Below are positions 26,934 through 38,110 of a stretch of DNA of 64,000 nt, piece after piece. The stretch is from contig NZ_CP022998.1 of the NCBI RefSeq assembly GCF_002277895.1, positions 2,027,501-2,091,500 of the forward strand. The letters run 5' to 3'. Position 1 is the stretch's first letter, and each line of letters starts with the position of its first letter. A program made the translations under genes and the position numbers. The notes beneath the pieces are model-generated. The model did not search any database, was not told the origin of the DNA, and saw only the letters and a program-made list of their open reading frames with translations. The stretch is from Rhizobium sp. 11515TR (lineage in GTDB: Bacteria > Pseudomonadota > Alphaproteobacteria > Rhizobiales > Rhizobiaceae).

Positions 26934-27977
26934 ATGGATTCATTCGTTTCGACCTATCTCTGGCCGGCGCTGATCATGATCGGCCAGTCTCTGCTGCTCC
27001 TGGTCTGCCTGCTGATCTTCATCGCCTACATTCTGCTTGCCGACCGCAAGATCTGGGCAGCCGTCCAGCTGCGCCGCGGCCCGAACGTCGTCGGCCCCTT
27101 CGGTCTGTTCCAGTCCTTCGCTGACTTGCTGAAGTTCATGTTCAAGGAGCCGATCATTCCGGCCGGTGCCAACAAGACCGTGTTCCTGCTGGCTCCGCTG
27201 GTTTCCGTGGTGTTGGCACTGTCGACCTGGGCCGTCGTGCCTGTCGCGCAGAACTGGGTCGTCGCCGATATCAACGTCGGCATCCTCTACATTCTGGCGA
27301 TCTCGTCGCTTGAAGTTTACGGCATCATCATGGGCGGCTGGGCTTCGAATTCGAAGTATCCGTTCCTCGGCGCGCTCCGTTCGGCGGCGCAGATGGTGTC
27401 CTATGAAGTCTCGATCGGTCTCGTCATCGTTACCGTACTGCTCTGTGTCGGTTCGCTGAACCTGACGGATATCGTGCTGTCGCAGCAGACCGGCCTCGGC
27501 ACCAAGCTCGGCCTGCCTGCCTCGTTCCTCGACTGGCACTGGCTGTCGCTGTTCCCGATGTTCATCGTTTTCTTCATTTCGGCTCTGGCTGAAACGAACC
27601 GTCCGCCCTTCGACCTTCCGGAAGCGGAATCGGAGCTGGTTGCCGGCTTCATGGTCGAATACGGCTCTTCGCCTTACATGATGTTCATGCTTGGCGAATA
27701 TGCCGCGGTCGTCCTGATGTGCTCGCTGACGACGATCCTCTTCCTCGGCGGCTGGCTGCCCCCGGTCGATATCTGGATCCTGAACTGGGTTCCGGGCATC
27801 ATCTGGTTCCTGCTGAAGTCGTGCTTTGTGTTCTTCATGTTCGCGATGGTGAAGGCCTTCGTGCCGCGCTACCGCTATGACCAGCTCATGCGCCTTGGCT
27901 GGAAGGTTTTCCTGCCGCTGTCGCTCGCCATGGTCGTTATCGTTGCATTCGTGCTGAAGCTGACGGGATGGGCATGA
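26934..27977 (+). CDS. nuoH: NADH-quinone oxidoreductase subunit H
   Basis: 347 residues, about eight membrane helices. The conserved cytoplasmic loops lining the quinone entrance are present: [20 protein letters not shown] (~39-58) and [21 protein letters not shown] (~219-239), and the C-terminal [14 protein letters not shown]. It connects the Q-module to the membrane arm. Starts 12 bases after nuoG. Confidence 0.97.
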   Translation: MDSFVSTYLWPALIMIGQSLLLLVCLLIFIAYILLADRKIWAAVQLRRGPNVVGPFGLFQSFADLLKFMFKEPIIPAGANKTVFLLAPLVSVVLALSTWAVVPVAQNWVVADINVGILYILAISSLEVYGIIMGGWASNSKYPFLGALRSAAQMVSYEVSIGLVIVTVLLCVGSLNLTDIVLSQQTGLGTKLGLPASFLDWHWLSLFPMFIVFFISALAETNRPPFDLPEAESELVAGFMVEYGSSPYMMFMLGEYAAVVLMCSLTTILFLGGWLPPVDIWILNWVPGIIWFLLKSCFVFFMFAMVKAFVPRYRYDQLMRLGWKVFLPLSLAMVVIVAFVLKLTGWA

Positions 27978-28017
27978 TGATGTCGATCCTCGCTTCAAGC
28001 AGATTTGGAGGTTGAAG

Positions 28018-28509
28018 ATGGCCGGAATTTCCAACGCCGTCAGCTCGCTGTTCCTCAAGGAATTTGTCGGCGCATTCTTTTTGTCGATGCGTTACTTTTT
28101 CAAGCAGAAGGCAACGATCAATTACCCCTTCGAAAAGGGGCCGGTCAGCCCGCGCTTCCGCGGCGAACATGCTCTGCGCCGTTATCCCAACGGCGAAGAG
28201 CGCTGCATCGCCTGCAAGCTCTGCGAAGCCATCTGTCCTGCCCAGGCCATCACCATCGAGGCCGGGCCGCGCCGCAACGACGGCACCCGCCGCACGGTGC
28301 GTTACGACATCGACATGGTGAAGTGCATCTATTGCGGCTTCTGCCAGGAAGCCTGCCCGGTCGACGCCATCGTCGAAGGGCCGAACTTCGAATTCGCCAC
28401 CGAGACCCGCGAAGAGCTCTACTTCGACAAGGCGCGGCTTTTGGACAATGGCGACCGCTGGGAACGCGAAATCGCACGCAATATCGCGATCGATTCGCCG
28501 TACCGTTGA
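28018..28509 (+). CDS. nuoI: NADH-quinone oxidoreductase subunit I
   Basis: 163 residues, the 8Fe ferredoxin-like subunit carrying clusters N6a and N6b. Two complete CxxCxxCxxxCP motifs: Cys63/66/69/73 and Cys103/106/109/113. The ATG at 28018 is preferred over an upstream TTG because GGAGG lies exactly 6 bases before it. An amphipathic N-terminal helix (residues ~5-30) docks it to the membrane arm. Confidence 0.97.
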   Translation: MAGISNAVSSLFLKEFVGAFFLSMRYFFKQKATINYPFEKGPVSPRFRGEHALRRYPNGEERCIACKLCEAICPAQAITIEAGPRRNDGTRRTVRYDIDMVKCIYCGFCQEACPVDAIVEGPNFEFATETREELYFDKARLLDNGDRWEREIARNIAIDSPYR

Positions 28510-28658
28510 GCGGAGTTTTGAATATGTCGTGACAGGCGGTTGATTATCGCCGTCGCGGTTGAATCTAGACCGGGGCTTTGCAGGACCTATCGTCCGGCCG
28601 AGCTCCATCGGGCAGGGAAACTCCCGGCTGCCCGGGGGAAGACGAAAAAGGCACCAAC

Positions 28659-29273
28659 ATGGGTCTGCAGGCTCTTTTTTTCTACATCTTCGCCTTTGTC
28701 GCTGTGGCGTCGGCGTTCATGGTCATCTCGGCGCGGAATCCGGTCCATTCGGTCCTGTTCCTCATCCTGGTTTTCTTCAACGCGGCCGGCCTCTTCCTCC
28801 TGATGGGGGCTGAATTCCTGGCGATGATCCTGCTGGTCGTTTATGTCGGCGCCGTGGCGGTTCTCTTCCTTTTCGTCGTCATGATGCTCGATATCGACTT
28901 CTCCGAGCTCAGGGCCGGAATTCTGGAATACGCACCGATCGGCGCGCTGATCGGCGTTATCTTGGCGGCCGAGCTGATCGTCGTCATCGGCGGCAGCGTC
29001 ATCTCGCCGACCGTTGCCAAGACCGTCGCGATGCCGATCCCGGCTCTGACGCAGCGGACGAACACCGCCGCCCTCGGCGACGTGCTCTATACCAATTACG
29101 TTTATTTCTTCGAGATCGCTGGCCTCGTTCTGCTGGTCGCGATGATCGGCGCAATCGTGCTGACGCTGAAGCATCGCACGCACATCAAGCGCCAGAACAT
29201 TTCCCAACAGGTCGCCCGCACGCCCGCGACCGCCGTCGAGGTGGTCAAGGTCAAGTCGGGGCAGGGCGTCTGA
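28659..29273 (+). CDS. nuoJ: NADH-quinone oxidoreductase subunit J
   Basis: 204 residues with five membrane helices; the conserved third helix with [28 protein letters not shown] contains the glycine-rich pi-bulge region. The start at ATG 28659 (GLQALFF...) follows AAAAGG by 8 bases and matches the usual N-terminus; upstream in-frame codons are non-conserved. It is separated from nuoI by 149 bases in which I see no gene. Confidence 0.96.
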   Translation: MGLQALFFYIFAFVAVASAFMVISARNPVHSVLFLILVFFNAAGLFLLMGAEFLAMILLVVYVGAVAVLFLFVVMMLDIDFSELRAGILEYAPIGALIGVILAAELIVVIGGSVISPTVAKTVAMPIPALTQRTNTAALGDVLYTNYVYFFEIAGLVLLVAMIGAIVLTLKHRTHIKRQNISQQVARTPATAVEVVKVKSGQGV

Positions 29274-29304
29274 GGCGAGGCACGAGGATCAAAGGAACAA
29301 GAAC

Positions 29305-29613
29305 ATGGTCATCGGACTTTCCCATTACCTCACGGTCAGCGCCATCCTCTTCGTGCTCGGCGTTTTCGGTATCTTTCTGAACCGTAAGAACGTCATCATC
29401 ATCCTGATGTCGGTCGAACTCATATTGCTCGCCGTCAACATCAACATGGTCGCCTTCTCATCGTTCCTCAATGACATCGTCGGCCAGGTTTTCGCTCTAT
29501 TCATTTTGACCGTCGCCGCGGCAGAAGCCGCGATCGGTCTTGCAATTCTCGTCGTCTTCTATCGTAACCGCGGCTCTATCGCCGTCGAAGACGTCAACGT
29601 GATGAAGGGCTGA
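29305..29613 (+). CDS. nuoK: NADH-quinone oxidoreductase subunit K
   Basis: 102 residues, three membrane helices, with the two conserved buried glutamates: one in [14 protein letters not shown] and one in [20 protein letters not shown]. It is an antiporter-like small subunit of the proton path. AAAGGA lies 8 bases before the ATG. Confidence 0.97.
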   Translation: MVIGLSHYLTVSAILFVLGVFGIFLNRKNVIIILMSVELILLAVNINMVAFSSFLNDIVGQVFALFILTVAAAEAAIGLAILVVFYRNRGSIAVEDVNVMKG

Positions 29614-29620
29614 TAAAGCT

Positions 29621-31615
29621 ATGTTCTTATATAAGGCTATCGTCTTTCTTCCCCTGATTGGCGCGATCATCGCCGGCCTTTTCGGCCGCGCGATCGGCGC
29701 CAAGGCTTCGGAATATGTTACCACCGGCCTGATGATCATCGCGGCCGTCCTTTCATGGATCGTCTTCTTCACGGTGGCGCTTGGCCATACGGATGGCCCG
29801 ATCAAGGTTGAAGTCTTGCGCTGGATCCAGTCCGGCGGCATCGACGTTTCCTGGGCGCTGCGCGTCGACACGCTGACCTCGGTGATGTTGATCGTCGTGA
29901 ACTCGGTTTCGACCCTGGTTCACGTCTATTCGATCGGATACATGCATCACGATCCGCATCGTCCGCGCTTCTTCGCCTATCTCTCGCTCTTCACCTTCGC
30001 CATGCTGATGCTGGTGACCTCCGATAACCTCGCCCAGATGTTCTTCGGCTGGGAAGGCGTCGGTCTCGCCTCCTATCTGCTGATCGGTTTCTGGTTCAAG
30101 AAGCCGTCCGCCTCGGCCGCCGCGATGAAGGCCTTCATCGTCAACCGCGTTGGCGACTTCGGCTTCGTTCTTGGCATCGCAGGCGTCTTCGTCCTCTTCG
30201 GCTCGATCAATTTCGACGTCATCTTCGGCAATGCCCAGAGCTTCGCTTCCGGGCAGGGCGGCCAGCCGACCGATATCGTGCTCAATTTCCTTGGCATGCA
30301 TCTCGATCGCGGTCACGCGCTGACGGCCGTCTGCCTGCTGCTGTTCATGGGCGCGATGGGTAAATCGGCGCAGTTCCTGCTGCACACCTGGCTGCCGGAC
30401 GCCATGGAAGGCCCGACGCCGGTTTCCGCGCTCATCCACGCCGCCACCATGGTCACCGCCGGCGTCTTCCTCGTCGCCCGGATGTCGCCAATCTTCGAAC
30501 TATCGCAGGATGCGCTGACTTTCGTCACCATCATCGGCGCGATCACGGCCTTCTTTGCCGCGACTGTCGGCCTGGTGCAGAACGACATCAAGCGCGTCAT
30601 CGCTTACTCGACCTGTTCGCAGCTTGGCTACATGTTCGTCTCCCTCGGCGTCGGCGCTTACGGTGCTGCGATCTTCCATCTCTTCACCCACGCCTTCTTC
30701 AAGGCTCTGCTTTTCCTCTGCGCCGGCTCGGTCATCCACGCCGTCGATGGCGAGCAGGACATGCGTCATATGGGTGGCCTTCGCCCCCATATCCAGAAGA
30801 CCTTCTGGATGATGATTATCGGCACGCTAGCGATCACCGGCGTCGGCATTCCGCTGACTCATATCGGCTTTGCCGGCTTCCTCTCCAAGGATGCGATCAT
30901 CCTGGCGGCCTTCGCCTCGCACAACGCAGCCGCCGGCTTCGCCTTCACGCTGCTGGTCATCGCTGCGATGTTCACCAGCTTCTATTCCTGGCGCCTGATC
31001 TTCATGACCTTCTTCGGCAAGCCGCGCGCTTCGCACGAGGTCATGCACCACGTGCATGAATCGCCGAATGTCATGCTGATCCCGCTTTACCTGCTGGCGA
31101 TCGGCGCCGTCGCCGCGGGCATGTATTTCAACGCCGATTTCGTCGGTCACGCCTACGAGGAATTCTGGAAGCATGCGCTGTTCACGCTGCCGGACAACAA
31201 GATCCTCGAGGAAATGGAACATGCGCCGGTCTGGGTTGAGCTCAGCCCCTTCATCGCCATGCTCCTCGGTCTCGTTACCGCGTGGTACTTCTACATCAGG
31301 TCGCCGGAAACGCCGCGCCGCCTCGCTCAGCAGCAGCGCGTCCTCTACGAGTTCCTGCTGAACAAGTGGTACTTCGACGAACTCTACGACTTCCTCTTCG
31401 TCCGCTCCGCCAAGGCGCTTGGCCGCTTCCTCTGGAAGAAGGGCGATATCGGGGTCATCGACACCATCGGCCCGAACGGCATTGCCGCCCGCGTCGTCGA
31501 TGTCACCAACCGCGTCGTGCGCCTGCAGACCGGCTACCTCTATCACTATGCCTTCGCGATGCTGCTCGGTATCGCAGCCCTCGTTACCTGGATGATGCTC
31601 GGGAGTTCCCTCTGA
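29621..31615 (+). CDS. nuoL: NADH-quinone oxidoreductase subunit L
   Basis: 664 residues, the distal antiporter-like proton-pumping subunit. It shows the key transmembrane glutamate and lysine motifs ([38 protein letters not shown], and the [12 protein letters not shown] helix). The long C-terminal part carries the lateral amphipathic helix that bridges the membrane arm. Starts 7 bases after nuoK; its TGA overlaps the nuoM ATG. Confidence 0.97.
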   Translation: MFLYKAIVFLPLIGAIIAGLFGRAIGAKASEYVTTGLMIIAAVLSWIVFFTVALGHTDGPIKVEVLRWIQSGGIDVSWALRVDTLTSVMLIVVNSVSTLVHVYSIGYMHHDPHRPRFFAYLSLFTFAMLMLVTSDNLAQMFFGWEGVGLASYLLIGFWFKKPSASAAAMKAFIVNRVGDFGFVLGIAGVFVLFGSINFDVIFGNAQSFASGQGGQPTDIVLNFLGMHLDRGHALTAVCLLLFMGAMGKSAQFLLHTWLPDAMEGPTPVSALIHAATMVTAGVFLVARMSPIFELSQDALTFVTIIGAITAFFAATVGLVQNDIKRVIAYSTCSQLGYMFVSLGVGAYGAAIFHLFTHAFFKALLFLCAGSVIHAVDGEQDMRHMGGLRPHIQKTFWMMIIGTLAITGVGIPLTHIGFAGFLSKDAIILAAFASHNAAAGFAFTLLVIAAMFTSFYSWRLIFMTFFGKPRASHEVMHHVHESPNVMLIPLYLLAIGAVAAGMYFNADFVGHAYEEFWKHALFTLPDNKILEEMEHAPVWVELSPFIAMLLGLVTAWYFYIRSPETPRRLAQQQRVLYEFLLNKWYFDELYDFLFVRSAKALGRFLWKKGDIGVIDTIGPNGIAARVVDVTNRVVRLQTGYLYHYAFAMLLGIAALVTWMMLGSSL

Positions 31616-33126
31616 TGACCGATTGGCCCATTCTTTCAACGGTCACCTTCCTGCCGCTGGTGGGCGTTCTCCTTCTGCTGTTCACGCAGGAGAACGGCGC
31701 CCATGGCCGCCGGAATGTCCTGAACATCTCGCTGGCGACGACCATCGTCACCTTCATCGTGTCGCTGTTCGTATGGATCTGGTTCGACAATGCCAATCCG
31801 GGCTTCCAGCTCGTCGAAAAGCATGAGTGGCTGACGGGCGGCATCAGCTATCACATGGGCGTCGACGGCATTTCCATGCTGTTCGTCATCCTGTCGACCT
31901 TCCTGATGCCCTTCTGCGTGCTCGCAAGCTGGCTCTCGGTCGAAAAGCGCCTGAAGGACTACATGATCGCCTTCCTCGTCCTCGAGACGATGATGATCGG
32001 CGTGTTCGTCTCGCTTGATATCGTGCTGTTCTACGTCTTCTTCGAAGCCGGCCTCATCCCGATGTTCCTGATCATCGGCGTCTGGGGCGGCAAGGACCGC
32101 GTCTACGCCAGCTACAAGTTCTTCCTCTACACGCTGCTCGGCTCGGTTCTGATGCTGCTCGCCATCATGGCGATGTACTGGCAGGCCGGTACGACCGACA
32201 TCCCGACGCTGCTTGCTTACAAGTTCCCGCCGCAGCTGCAGACCTGGCTATGGCTCGCCTTCTTCGCCTCCTTCGCGGTGAAGATGCCGATGTGGCCGGT
32301 CCACACCTGGCTCCCCGACGCGCACGTTCAGGCGCCGACGGCAGGCTCGGTCATCCTGGCTGGCGTTCTCTTGAAGCTCGGCGGCTACGGCCTTATCCGC
32401 TTCTCGCTCGGCATGTTCCCGAACGCGTCGGAATATTTCGCGCCACTCGTCTTCGCCCTTTCGGTCATCGCTATCATCTACACCTCGCTGGTGGCGATGA
32501 TGCAGGACGACATCAAGAAGCTGATCGCCTATTCGTCGGTCGCCCACATGGGCTACGTGACGATGGGTATCTTCGCGGCCAACCAGCAGGGTGTCCAGGG
32601 TGCGATCTTCCAGATGCTGTCGCACGGTATCGTCTCGGGCGCGCTCTTCCTCTGCGTCGGCGTGATCTATGACCGTACCCATACCCGCGAAATCGCGGCT
32701 TACGGCGGCTTGGTCAACAACATGCCGAAATATGCCGTCGCCATGATGGTCTTCACCATGGCCAATGTCGGTCTGCCCGGCACCTCCGGCTTCATCGGCG
32801 AATTCCTGACCCTGATCGGCGTCTTCCGCGCCAACACCTGGGTTGCGCTCTTTGCCGCGACCGGCGTGATCCTGTCGGCGGCTTACGCGCTCTGGCTCTA
32901 CCGCCGCGTGATTTTCGGCGCACTGGAAAAGGAAAACCTGAAGAAGCTCTTGGATCTGTCGCCGCGTGAACAGCTGATCCTCTATCCGCTGATCGCTTTG
33001 ACGATCCTCTTCGGTGTCTATCCGGCTCCGATCTTCGATGCCACGGCGGCATCGGTGGATCTGCTGGTGAACAATTATACCGCTGCCCTGCACGCTGCGC
33101 AGAATGTTGCGCTGTCGATGAATTGA
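31615..33126 (+). CDS. nuoM: NADH-quinone oxidoreductase subunit M
   Basis: 503 residues, antiporter-like subunit. The true start is the ATG at 31615 overlapping the nuoL stop by one base; the open frame continues 111 codons upstream through nuoL but that part is not NuoM. Motifs include [18 protein letters not shown] (conserved Glu) and [20 protein letters not shown] (conserved Lys). Confidence 0.96.
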   Translation: MTDWPILSTVTFLPLVGVLLLLFTQENGAHGRRNVLNISLATTIVTFIVSLFVWIWFDNANPGFQLVEKHEWLTGGISYHMGVDGISMLFVILSTFLMPFCVLASWLSVEKRLKDYMIAFLVLETMMIGVFVSLDIVLFYVFFEAGLIPMFLIIGVWGGKDRVYASYKFFLYTLLGSVLMLLAIMAMYWQAGTTDIPTLLAYKFPPQLQTWLWLAFFASFAVKMPMWPVHTWLPDAHVQAPTAGSVILAGVLLKLGGYGLIRFSLGMFPNASEYFAPLVFALSVIAIIYTSLVAMMQDDIKKLIAYSSVAHMGYVTMGIFAANQQGVQGAIFQMLSHGIVSGALFLCVGVIYDRTHTREIAAYGGLVNNMPKYAVAMMVFTMANVGLPGTSGFIGEFLTLIGVFRANTWVALFAATGVILSAAYALWLYRRVIFGALEKENLKKLLDLSPREQLILYPLIALTILFGVYPAPIFDATAASVDLLVNNYTAALHAAQNVALSMN

Positions 33127-33144
33127 TGACGGGACCTATTCGAC

Positions 33145-34587
33145 ATGACTGCTGACACAATTCTTGCAAGCCTGCATCTTTCCATTCCGGAGCTCATCCT
33201 CGCGGTCGGTGCGCTTGCGTTGCTCATGATCGGCGTCTTCTCGGGCGAGCGATCTGGCCCCACGGTCACTGGTCTTGCCATCGCGGTTCTCGCGGTGGCA
33301 GGTCTCTGGATCATCTTCGTGCCGGGCGAGGGCCTGGCTTATGGCGGCGCCTATCTCGCCGACGGGTTCTCCCGCTTCATGAAGATCGTCGCGCTGATCG
33401 GCTCGATCGTCGCCATGTTCCTCAGCATGGGGCAGGCGCGCGAGCAGCAGCTCGATCGCTTCGAGTTCCCGGTGCTGCTTGTGCTCGCGACCCTCGGCAT
33501 CCTGCTGATGATCTCCGCGCATGACCTGATCTCGCTCTACCTGTCGCTGGAACTGCAGTCGTTGGCACTTTACGTCGTTGCCGCCATCAACCGCGACAGC
33601 ATCAAGTCGACCGAAGCCGGCCTGAAGTACTTCGTGCTCGGCGCGCTATCCTCCGGTATGCTGCTCTACGGTATGTCGCTGGTCTACGGCTTCACTGGGC
33701 ACACCACCTTCGATGCGATCGCGACCGCACTCAGCGCCGAAACCCGCTCACTCGGCCTCGTCTTCGGCCTGGTCTTCGTGCTTGCAGGCCTCGCCTTCAA
33801 GATCTCCGCCGTGCCGTTCCACATGTGGACGCCCGATGTCTATGAAGGTGCGCCGACCCCGGTTACCGCTTTCTTCGCGGCTGCGCCGAAGGTTGCCGCT
33901 ATGGCGATCCTGACCCGCATCGTGGTCACGGCTTTCCATCCGGTCCTGGCCGATTGGCAGCAGATCATCGTGTTCATCTCGATCGCCTCGATGTTGCTCG
34001 GCTCGTTTGCGGCGATCGGTCAGCGCAACTTCAAGCGACTGATGGCCTATTCGTCGATCGGTCACATGGGCTATGCGCTCGTCGGCCTCGCCGCCGGCAC
34101 CAAGACCGGCGTATCTGGCGTCATGCTCTACATGGTCATCTATATGGTCATGACGCTCGGCTCCTTCGCCATCATCATGGCGATGCGCCGCAAGGACGGC
34201 CGTCAGGTCGAAAGCATCGAAGATCTCGCTGGCCTCTCCACGACGAACCCGTTCATGGCGGTCGTTCTGACGGCGCTGATGTTCTCGCTGGCGGGCATCC
34301 CGCCGCTCGCAGGCTTTTTCGGAAAGTACTTTGTCTTCGTCGCCGCCATCCAGGCGCATCTCTATGCGCTCGCCATCATCGGTGTTCTCGCCTCGGTCGT
34401 CGGCGCTTATTACTATCTGCGCGTCATCAAGGTGATGTGGTTCGATGAAGCCAAGGACGAGTTCACGCGCACGGCCGGTTCGCTGCGCCTCGTCTTCGGC
34501 CTCTCCGGCCTGTTCGTCATCACCTATGTCTTCTTCGGCGGTGCAATCGGCGGAGCTGCCGATCTCGCTGCTGCCACGCTGTTTTGA
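33145..34587 (+). CDS. nuoN: NADH-quinone oxidoreductase subunit N
   Basis: 480 residues, the third antiporter-like subunit, ending the nuo genes. It has [15 protein letters not shown] (conserved Glu) and [20 protein letters not shown] (conserved Lys). Its TGA overlaps the birA ATG (TGATG), so birA is read from the same message. Confidence 0.97.
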   Translation: MTADTILASLHLSIPELILAVGALALLMIGVFSGERSGPTVTGLAIAVLAVAGLWIIFVPGEGLAYGGAYLADGFSRFMKIVALIGSIVAMFLSMGQAREQQLDRFEFPVLLVLATLGILLMISAHDLISLYLSLELQSLALYVVAAINRDSIKSTEAGLKYFVLGALSSGMLLYGMSLVYGFTGHTTFDAIATALSAETRSLGLVFGLVFVLAGLAFKISAVPFHMWTPDVYEGAPTPVTAFFAAAPKVAAMAILTRIVVTAFHPVLADWQQIIVFISIASMLLGSFAAIGQRNFKRLMAYSSIGHMGYALVGLAAGTKTGVSGVMLYMVIYMVMTLGSFAIIMAMRRKDGRQVESIEDLAGLSTTNPFMAVVLTALMFSLAGIPPLAGFFGKYFVFVAAIQAHLYALAIIGVLASVVGAYYYLRVIKVMWFDEAKDEFTRTAGSLRLVFGLSGLFVITYVFFGGAIGGAADLAAATLF

Positions 34588-35351
34588 TGGCGTCTGACAT
34601 GAACAGCCGGAAGTCGCTCGCCGACTTCCGGCACGATGCCCTTCAAGAGACGTCGTCTACGAATAGCGTGTGCCTCGAGCGGGCACGCGCCGGCGACCCC
34701 GGGAACCTTTGGGTGACCGCCGAGCGTCAGACGGGAGGACGCGGTCGCCGCGGTCGCCCTTGGGTGTCGGAAGCCGGCAATCTCTACGCATCTCTCCTTC
34801 TGATCGATCCCGCTCCAATGGACCGCCTCGGCTCGCTGCCGCTTGCGGTCGCGGTTGCCGTGCATCAGGCGGTGCGAGGCGTGCTGCCGTTGGCCGCAGA
34901 ACCTGCAGAAATCAAATGGCCGAACGATATCCTGATCGGTCGCAAGAAGACCTGCGGCATTCTGATTGAAGGCGAAGCTTTGCCGGATGGGCGTTATGCG
35001 CTGGTCATCGGCATCGGCATCAACATTGCAGTCATGCCTGACAATCCGATGTATCCCGTCACCTGCCTCAGACAGCAGGGCTCGATGGTGTCGCCGGACG
35101 AGCTGTTTGCCCATCTTTACGCCGATATGGCCGAGGCGCTCGGTGTCTGGAACTGCGGCAAGGGTGTTCGCGAGATCACCGCGCGCTGGCGCGAATTTGC
35201 ATGCGGCATCGGGGAAAAGATCACGGTAAACTTGCCGGATCGCTCGATTTCGGGCCATTTCTCGGGAATCGATGATAATGGCTTGTTGATGCTTGAAACC
35301 GAGGACGGCAGGATCATGCCGATCGCGGCGGGTGACGTTTTCTTTAGATAA
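34587..35351 (+). CDS. birA: Biotin-[acetyl-CoA-carboxylase] ligase
   Basis: 254 residues. Activates biotin as biotinyl-AMP and attaches it to carboxylase carrier domains. The catalytic domain begins directly (TSSTNSVCLERARAG) with the biotin/AMP loop GRGRRGRPW (residues 51-59), then IKWPNDILIGRKKTCGIL and GIGINI. There is no N-terminal helix-turn-helix, so it is a class I enzyme without repressor function. A C-terminal SH3-like domain ends the protein. The start is ATG 34587, overlapping the nuoN stop; the next in-frame ATG is 34599. The stop overlaps the first possible start of the RNase J gene. Confidence 0.93.
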   Translation: MASDMNSRKSLADFRHDALQETSSTNSVCLERARAGDPGNLWVTAERQTGGRGRRGRPWVSEAGNLYASLLLIDPAPMDRLGSLPLAVAVAVHQAVRGVLPLAAEPAEIKWPNDILIGRKKTCGILIEGEALPDGRYALVIGIGINIAVMPDNPMYPVTCLRQQGSMVSPDELFAHLYADMAEALGVWNCGKGVREITARWREFACGIGEKITVNLPDRSISGHFSGIDDNGLLMLETEDGRIMPIAAGDVFFR

Positions 35352-35365
35352 TGGTTGGGGATCAT

Positions 35366-37039
35366 ATGGCGAAGCAAGATGAACTGGTGTTTCTGCCCCT
35401 CGGCGGCGTCGGCGAAATCGGCATGAATCTCGCGCTCTACGGCTATGGCCCGGCGGAGCAGCGTCAATGGATCATGGTCGATTGCGGCGTCACCTTTCCG
35501 GGGCCGGATCTGCCTGGCGTCGATCTCGTCTTGCCGGATATCCGTTTCCTCGCCAAGGAACGCAAGAACCTCAAGGGTATCATCATCACCCATGCCCATG
35601 AGGATCACTATGGCGCATTGAACGATCTCTGGCCGGGCCTGAATGTTCCGATCTATGCCTCTGCCTTCACCGCTGGCCTTCTTGAAGCCAAGCGCGATTA
35701 CGAGAAGTCGATGGGCGAAATCCCGGTGACGCTCTTCAAGGCTGGTGATCGCATCAATGTCGGCCCCTTCGAGATCGAGGGCGTGGCCGTCAATCACTCG
35801 ATCCCCGAGCCGATGTCGCTGATGATCCGCACGCCGCTCGGCAATGTCGTCCATACGGGCGATTGGAAGATCGATCACGAACCCTCGCTTGGGCCGTTGA
35901 CCGATGAAACCCGCTTCCGCCAGCTTGGCGACGAAGGCGTGCTGGCGTTAATGTGCGATTCCACCAATGCGTTGCGCGATGGCGTCTCGCCTTCGGAAAA
36001 GGACGTCTCGGAAAGTCTGCGCAAGATCATCGAGGATGCCGAGGGCAGGGTGGCAATCACCACTTTCTCCTCGAATGTCGGCCGTATCCGTACCATTGCC
36101 GAGGCTGCCGAAGCCGCCGGCCGCGAAGTGCTGCTGCTCGGCAGCTCGCTGAAGCGCGTCGTCGATGTTGCCCGCGATATCGGCCTCATGGAAGGTATCA
36201 AGCCCTTCATCGCTGAAGACGAGTATGGCTATATCCCGCGCGACAAGGTCGTGGTCATCCTGACCGGCAGCCAGGGCGAGCCGCGTGCAGCGCTTGCCAA
36301 GCTCTCCCGGGATGAGATGCGCAATGTCGCACTGGCCGCTGGTGATATCGTTGTTTTCTCCTCGCGCGCTATTCCCGGCAATGAGAAGGCCATTCAGGAC
36401 ATCAAGAACGGCTTGATCGAGCAGGGCGTGCATGTGGTGACGGACGCAGAAGCGCTTGTGCATGTCTCCGGCCACCCCCGGCGCAACGAATTGCAGAAGA
36501 TGTACGAGTGGACGCGCCCGAAGGTCGTCATCCCCGTGCACGGCGAAGCGACGCATCTGACCGCGCACAAGGAACTGGCCGAGCAAAGCGGCATTGCCAC
36601 CGTGCCGCGCGTGCGCAATGGCGATGTCGTGCGCCTTGCACCGGGTCCCGTCGAGGTCATCGGTGAGGCGCCGCATGGACGCATCTTCAAGGACGGTATT
36701 CTGATCGGCGATTTCGACGAGATGGGTATCGGCGAGCGCAAGAAGCTCTCCTATGTCGGCCATGTCGCCGTCAATGTCGTGCTCGATGCCCGTTATGATA
36801 TCGTCGGCGATCCCGATGTCGTCCCGATCGGCCTGCCGGCTTATGATGATGAAGGCGAGGAGATGGAGGACACGCTCTTTGACGCCATCGTCAGTGCCAT
36901 CGAAAGCATTCCGCGCGCGCGCCGCAAGGATCTGGACATGCTGCAGGAGGCTGTACGCCGCGCGGTGCGTGCCGCCGCCAACCAGGGCTGGGGCAAGAAG
37001 CCGGTCGTGACCGTATTCATCACGCGCACTGGCGGCTGA
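35366..37039 (+). CDS. rnj: Ribonuclease J
   Basis: 557 residues. Metallo-beta-lactamase/beta-CASP ribonuclease with 5'-3' exo- and endonuclease activity in RNA maturation and decay. The metal site HAHEDH is at residues 76-81; further ligands lie in VNHSIPE, HTGDWKID and the C-terminal VPVHGEATHL. The beta-CASP part includes TTFSSNVGRI and LTGSQGEPRAAL. ATG 35366 is favoured because TGGGGA lies about 4 bases before it and it matches the family N-terminus; ATG 35351, overlapping the birA stop, would add five residues. Confidence 0.94.
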   Translation: MAKQDELVFLPLGGVGEIGMNLALYGYGPAEQRQWIMVDCGVTFPGPDLPGVDLVLPDIRFLAKERKNLKGIIITHAHEDHYGALNDLWPGLNVPIYASAFTAGLLEAKRDYEKSMGEIPVTLFKAGDRINVGPFEIEGVAVNHSIPEPMSLMIRTPLGNVVHTGDWKIDHEPSLGPLTDETRFRQLGDEGVLALMCDSTNALRDGVSPSEKDVSESLRKIIEDAEGRVAITTFSSNVGRIRTIAEAAEAAGREVLLLGSSLKRVVDVARDIGLMEGIKPFIAEDEYGYIPRDKVVVILTGSQGEPRAALAKLSRDEMRNVALAAGDIVVFSSRAIPGNEKAIQDIKNGLIEQGVHVVTDAEALVHVSGHPRRNELQKMYEWTRPKVVIPVHGEATHLTAHKELAEQSGIATVPRVRNGDVVRLAPGPVEVIGEAPHGRIFKDGILIGDFDEMGIGERKKLSYVGHVAVNVVLDARYDIVGDPDVVPIGLPAYDDEGEEMEDTLFDAIVSAIESIPRARRKDLDMLQEAVRRAVRAAANQGWGKKPVVTVFITRTGG

Positions 37040-37069
37040 GTTCAACGGCCGATTGGGGAGGAGAGTGCC

Positions 37070-37474
37070 GTGCTGGGACGTATCAATCACATCGCGATAG
37101 CCGTGCCGGACATCGCCGCGGCTTCCAAGACCTATCTTGAAACACTTGGTGCTACCGTCTCTCAGCCGCAGGCACTTCCGGAACACGGCGTAACTGTGGT
37201 TTTCGTCGAGCTGCCGAACAGCAAGGTCGAGCTGCTCGAGCCCTTGGGCGAAGCTTCGCCCATCGCCTCCTTCCTCGCCAAGAACCCAGATGGCGGCATG
37301 CACCATATCTGTTATGAAGTTGCTGATATCCTGGCGGCACGCGATCGGCTGGTTTCCAGCGGTGGACGCGTGCTGGGCAATGGCGAGCCGAGGATCGGCG
37401 CGCATGGCAAGCCTGTACTCTTCCTGCATCCGAAGGATTTCTTCGGCACGCTCATCGAGCTTGAGCAGGTGTGA
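37070..37474 (+). CDS. mce: Methylmalonyl-CoA epimerase
   Basis: 134 residues from a GTG start with GGGGAGGAG upstream. A vicinal-oxygen-chelate fold with two beta-alpha-beta-beta-beta repeats. The metal ligands are His7 (INHIAIAV), His in GGMHHICYEV and the C-terminal Glu in GTLIELEQV. It interconverts (R)- and (S)-methylmalonyl-CoA in propionate metabolism. The mutase is not in this window. It follows RNase J by 30 bases, a common rhizobial order. Confidence 0.93.
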   Translation: MLGRINHIAIAVPDIAAASKTYLETLGATVSQPQALPEHGVTVVFVELPNSKVELLEPLGEASPIASFLAKNPDGGMHHICYEVADILAARDRLVSSGGRVLGNGEPRIGAHGKPVLFLHPKDFFGTLIELEQV

Positions 37475-37477
37475 CAT

Positions 37478-37525
37478 CAGAGCCGGATGATTTTTGGCGG
37501 AACTGGCCTAAAATCTGAATCTGCT
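37478..37525. repeat. Candidate rhizobial intergenic palindrome
   Basis: Directly after mce, the block running from CAGAGCCGGATG to AATCTGAATC contains arms ATTTTTGGC and GGCCTAAAAT that read as an imperfect inverted repeat. The wording resembles a dispersed repeat I have seen between rhizobial genes. No second copy lies in this window, so the repeat status is from memory. Confidence 0.35.
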
Positions 37526-37591
37526 TTAAGTGCGCTGATCGGCGCTTTGAAAGACGACTGCTTTGCCCCTATAAGCAGTTTGGAAGAGGAG

Positions 37592-37611
37592 GAGACGAGC
37601 AGGCTCGTCTC
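37592..37611 (+). promoter_or_regulatory. 9-bp hairpin just before the DUF1467 ribosome site
   Basis: GAGACGAGC (37592-37600), loop AG, GCTCGTCTC (37603-37611): a perfect stem 2 bases upstream of the AAGGGAG ribosome site (37613-37619) of the gene starting at 37624. It could stabilise the 5' end of the message or modulate ribosome access. Confidence 0.5.
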
Positions 37612-37623
37612 GAAGGGAGCACA

Positions 37624-37899
37624 ATGGCACAGCAGATTGCCGCCGGTTTCGCCGTCTATTTCGTCATCTGGTGGATTACGCTTTTCGCCGTTCTACCCTT
37701 TGGCCTGCGCACTCAGTCCGAGGATGACCATGTCATCCTGGGTACGGTCGAAAGCGCGCCGACGAAATTTCGTGCTTGGCGGGTCGTGCTAGTCACAACG
37801 CTGGTATCGGCCTTTATTTATGGCGCCTGGTATATCGCCTCGCGTTATTTCGGGCTGAGTATAGATTCCATTCCGCAGATCGTTCCAAGCTACAAGTGA
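37624..37899 (+). CDS. DUF1467 family membrane protein
   Basis: 91 residues with two membrane segments (about 6-28 and 55-75) joined by a loop bearing GLRTQSEDDHVILGTVESAP, the conserved core of DUF1467. Such proteins are widespread in alphaproteobacteria, often between mce and proS, and have no known function. Good ribosome site (AAGGGAG, 4 bases before ATG), preceded by a hairpin. Confidence 0.88.
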   Translation: MAQQIAAGFAVYFVIWWITLFAVLPFGLRTQSEDDHVILGTVESAPTKFRAWRVVLVTTLVSAFIYGAWYIASRYFGLSIDSIPQIVPSYK

Positions 37900-38082
37900 T
37901 CTATGACAGCTGTAGATTAAAGGTGCCCGGAATGCGGGTGCCTTGCGATCGCCATCAATTCGTCACACGCTTGTCATGAGCGTGGCGCAAAGAATTTACA
38001 GTCTGTGTATATTATTTCAGCAGAAGCACGAGCCGGGGGGTTCGGGCAAATCAGTGGCCGGTTGACGCTAAGCTGAGAAAGC

Positions 38083-38110
38083 AAAAAAAAACAAGGCTAA
38101 AAGCCTTGTT
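38083..38110 (-). terminator. Rho-independent terminator of the candidate sRNA
   Basis: Minus strand: AACAAGGCT, loop TTT, AGCCTTGTT (9-bp stem, 38110-38090), followed by a run of T (38091-38083 are A on the plus strand). On the plus strand no T run follows, so it acts on minus-strand transcripts. Confidence 0.85.

Noticed and set aside
31282-31614. 111-codon upstream extension of nuoM
   Set aside because: It runs through the end of nuoL in another frame and is Arg/Pro-rich; the ATG overlapping the nuoL stop gives the family N-terminus.
34587-34700. Search for a DNA-binding domain on BirA (biotin-responsive repressor)
   Set aside because: The catalytic domain begins almost at the start; there is no room for a helix-turn-helix.
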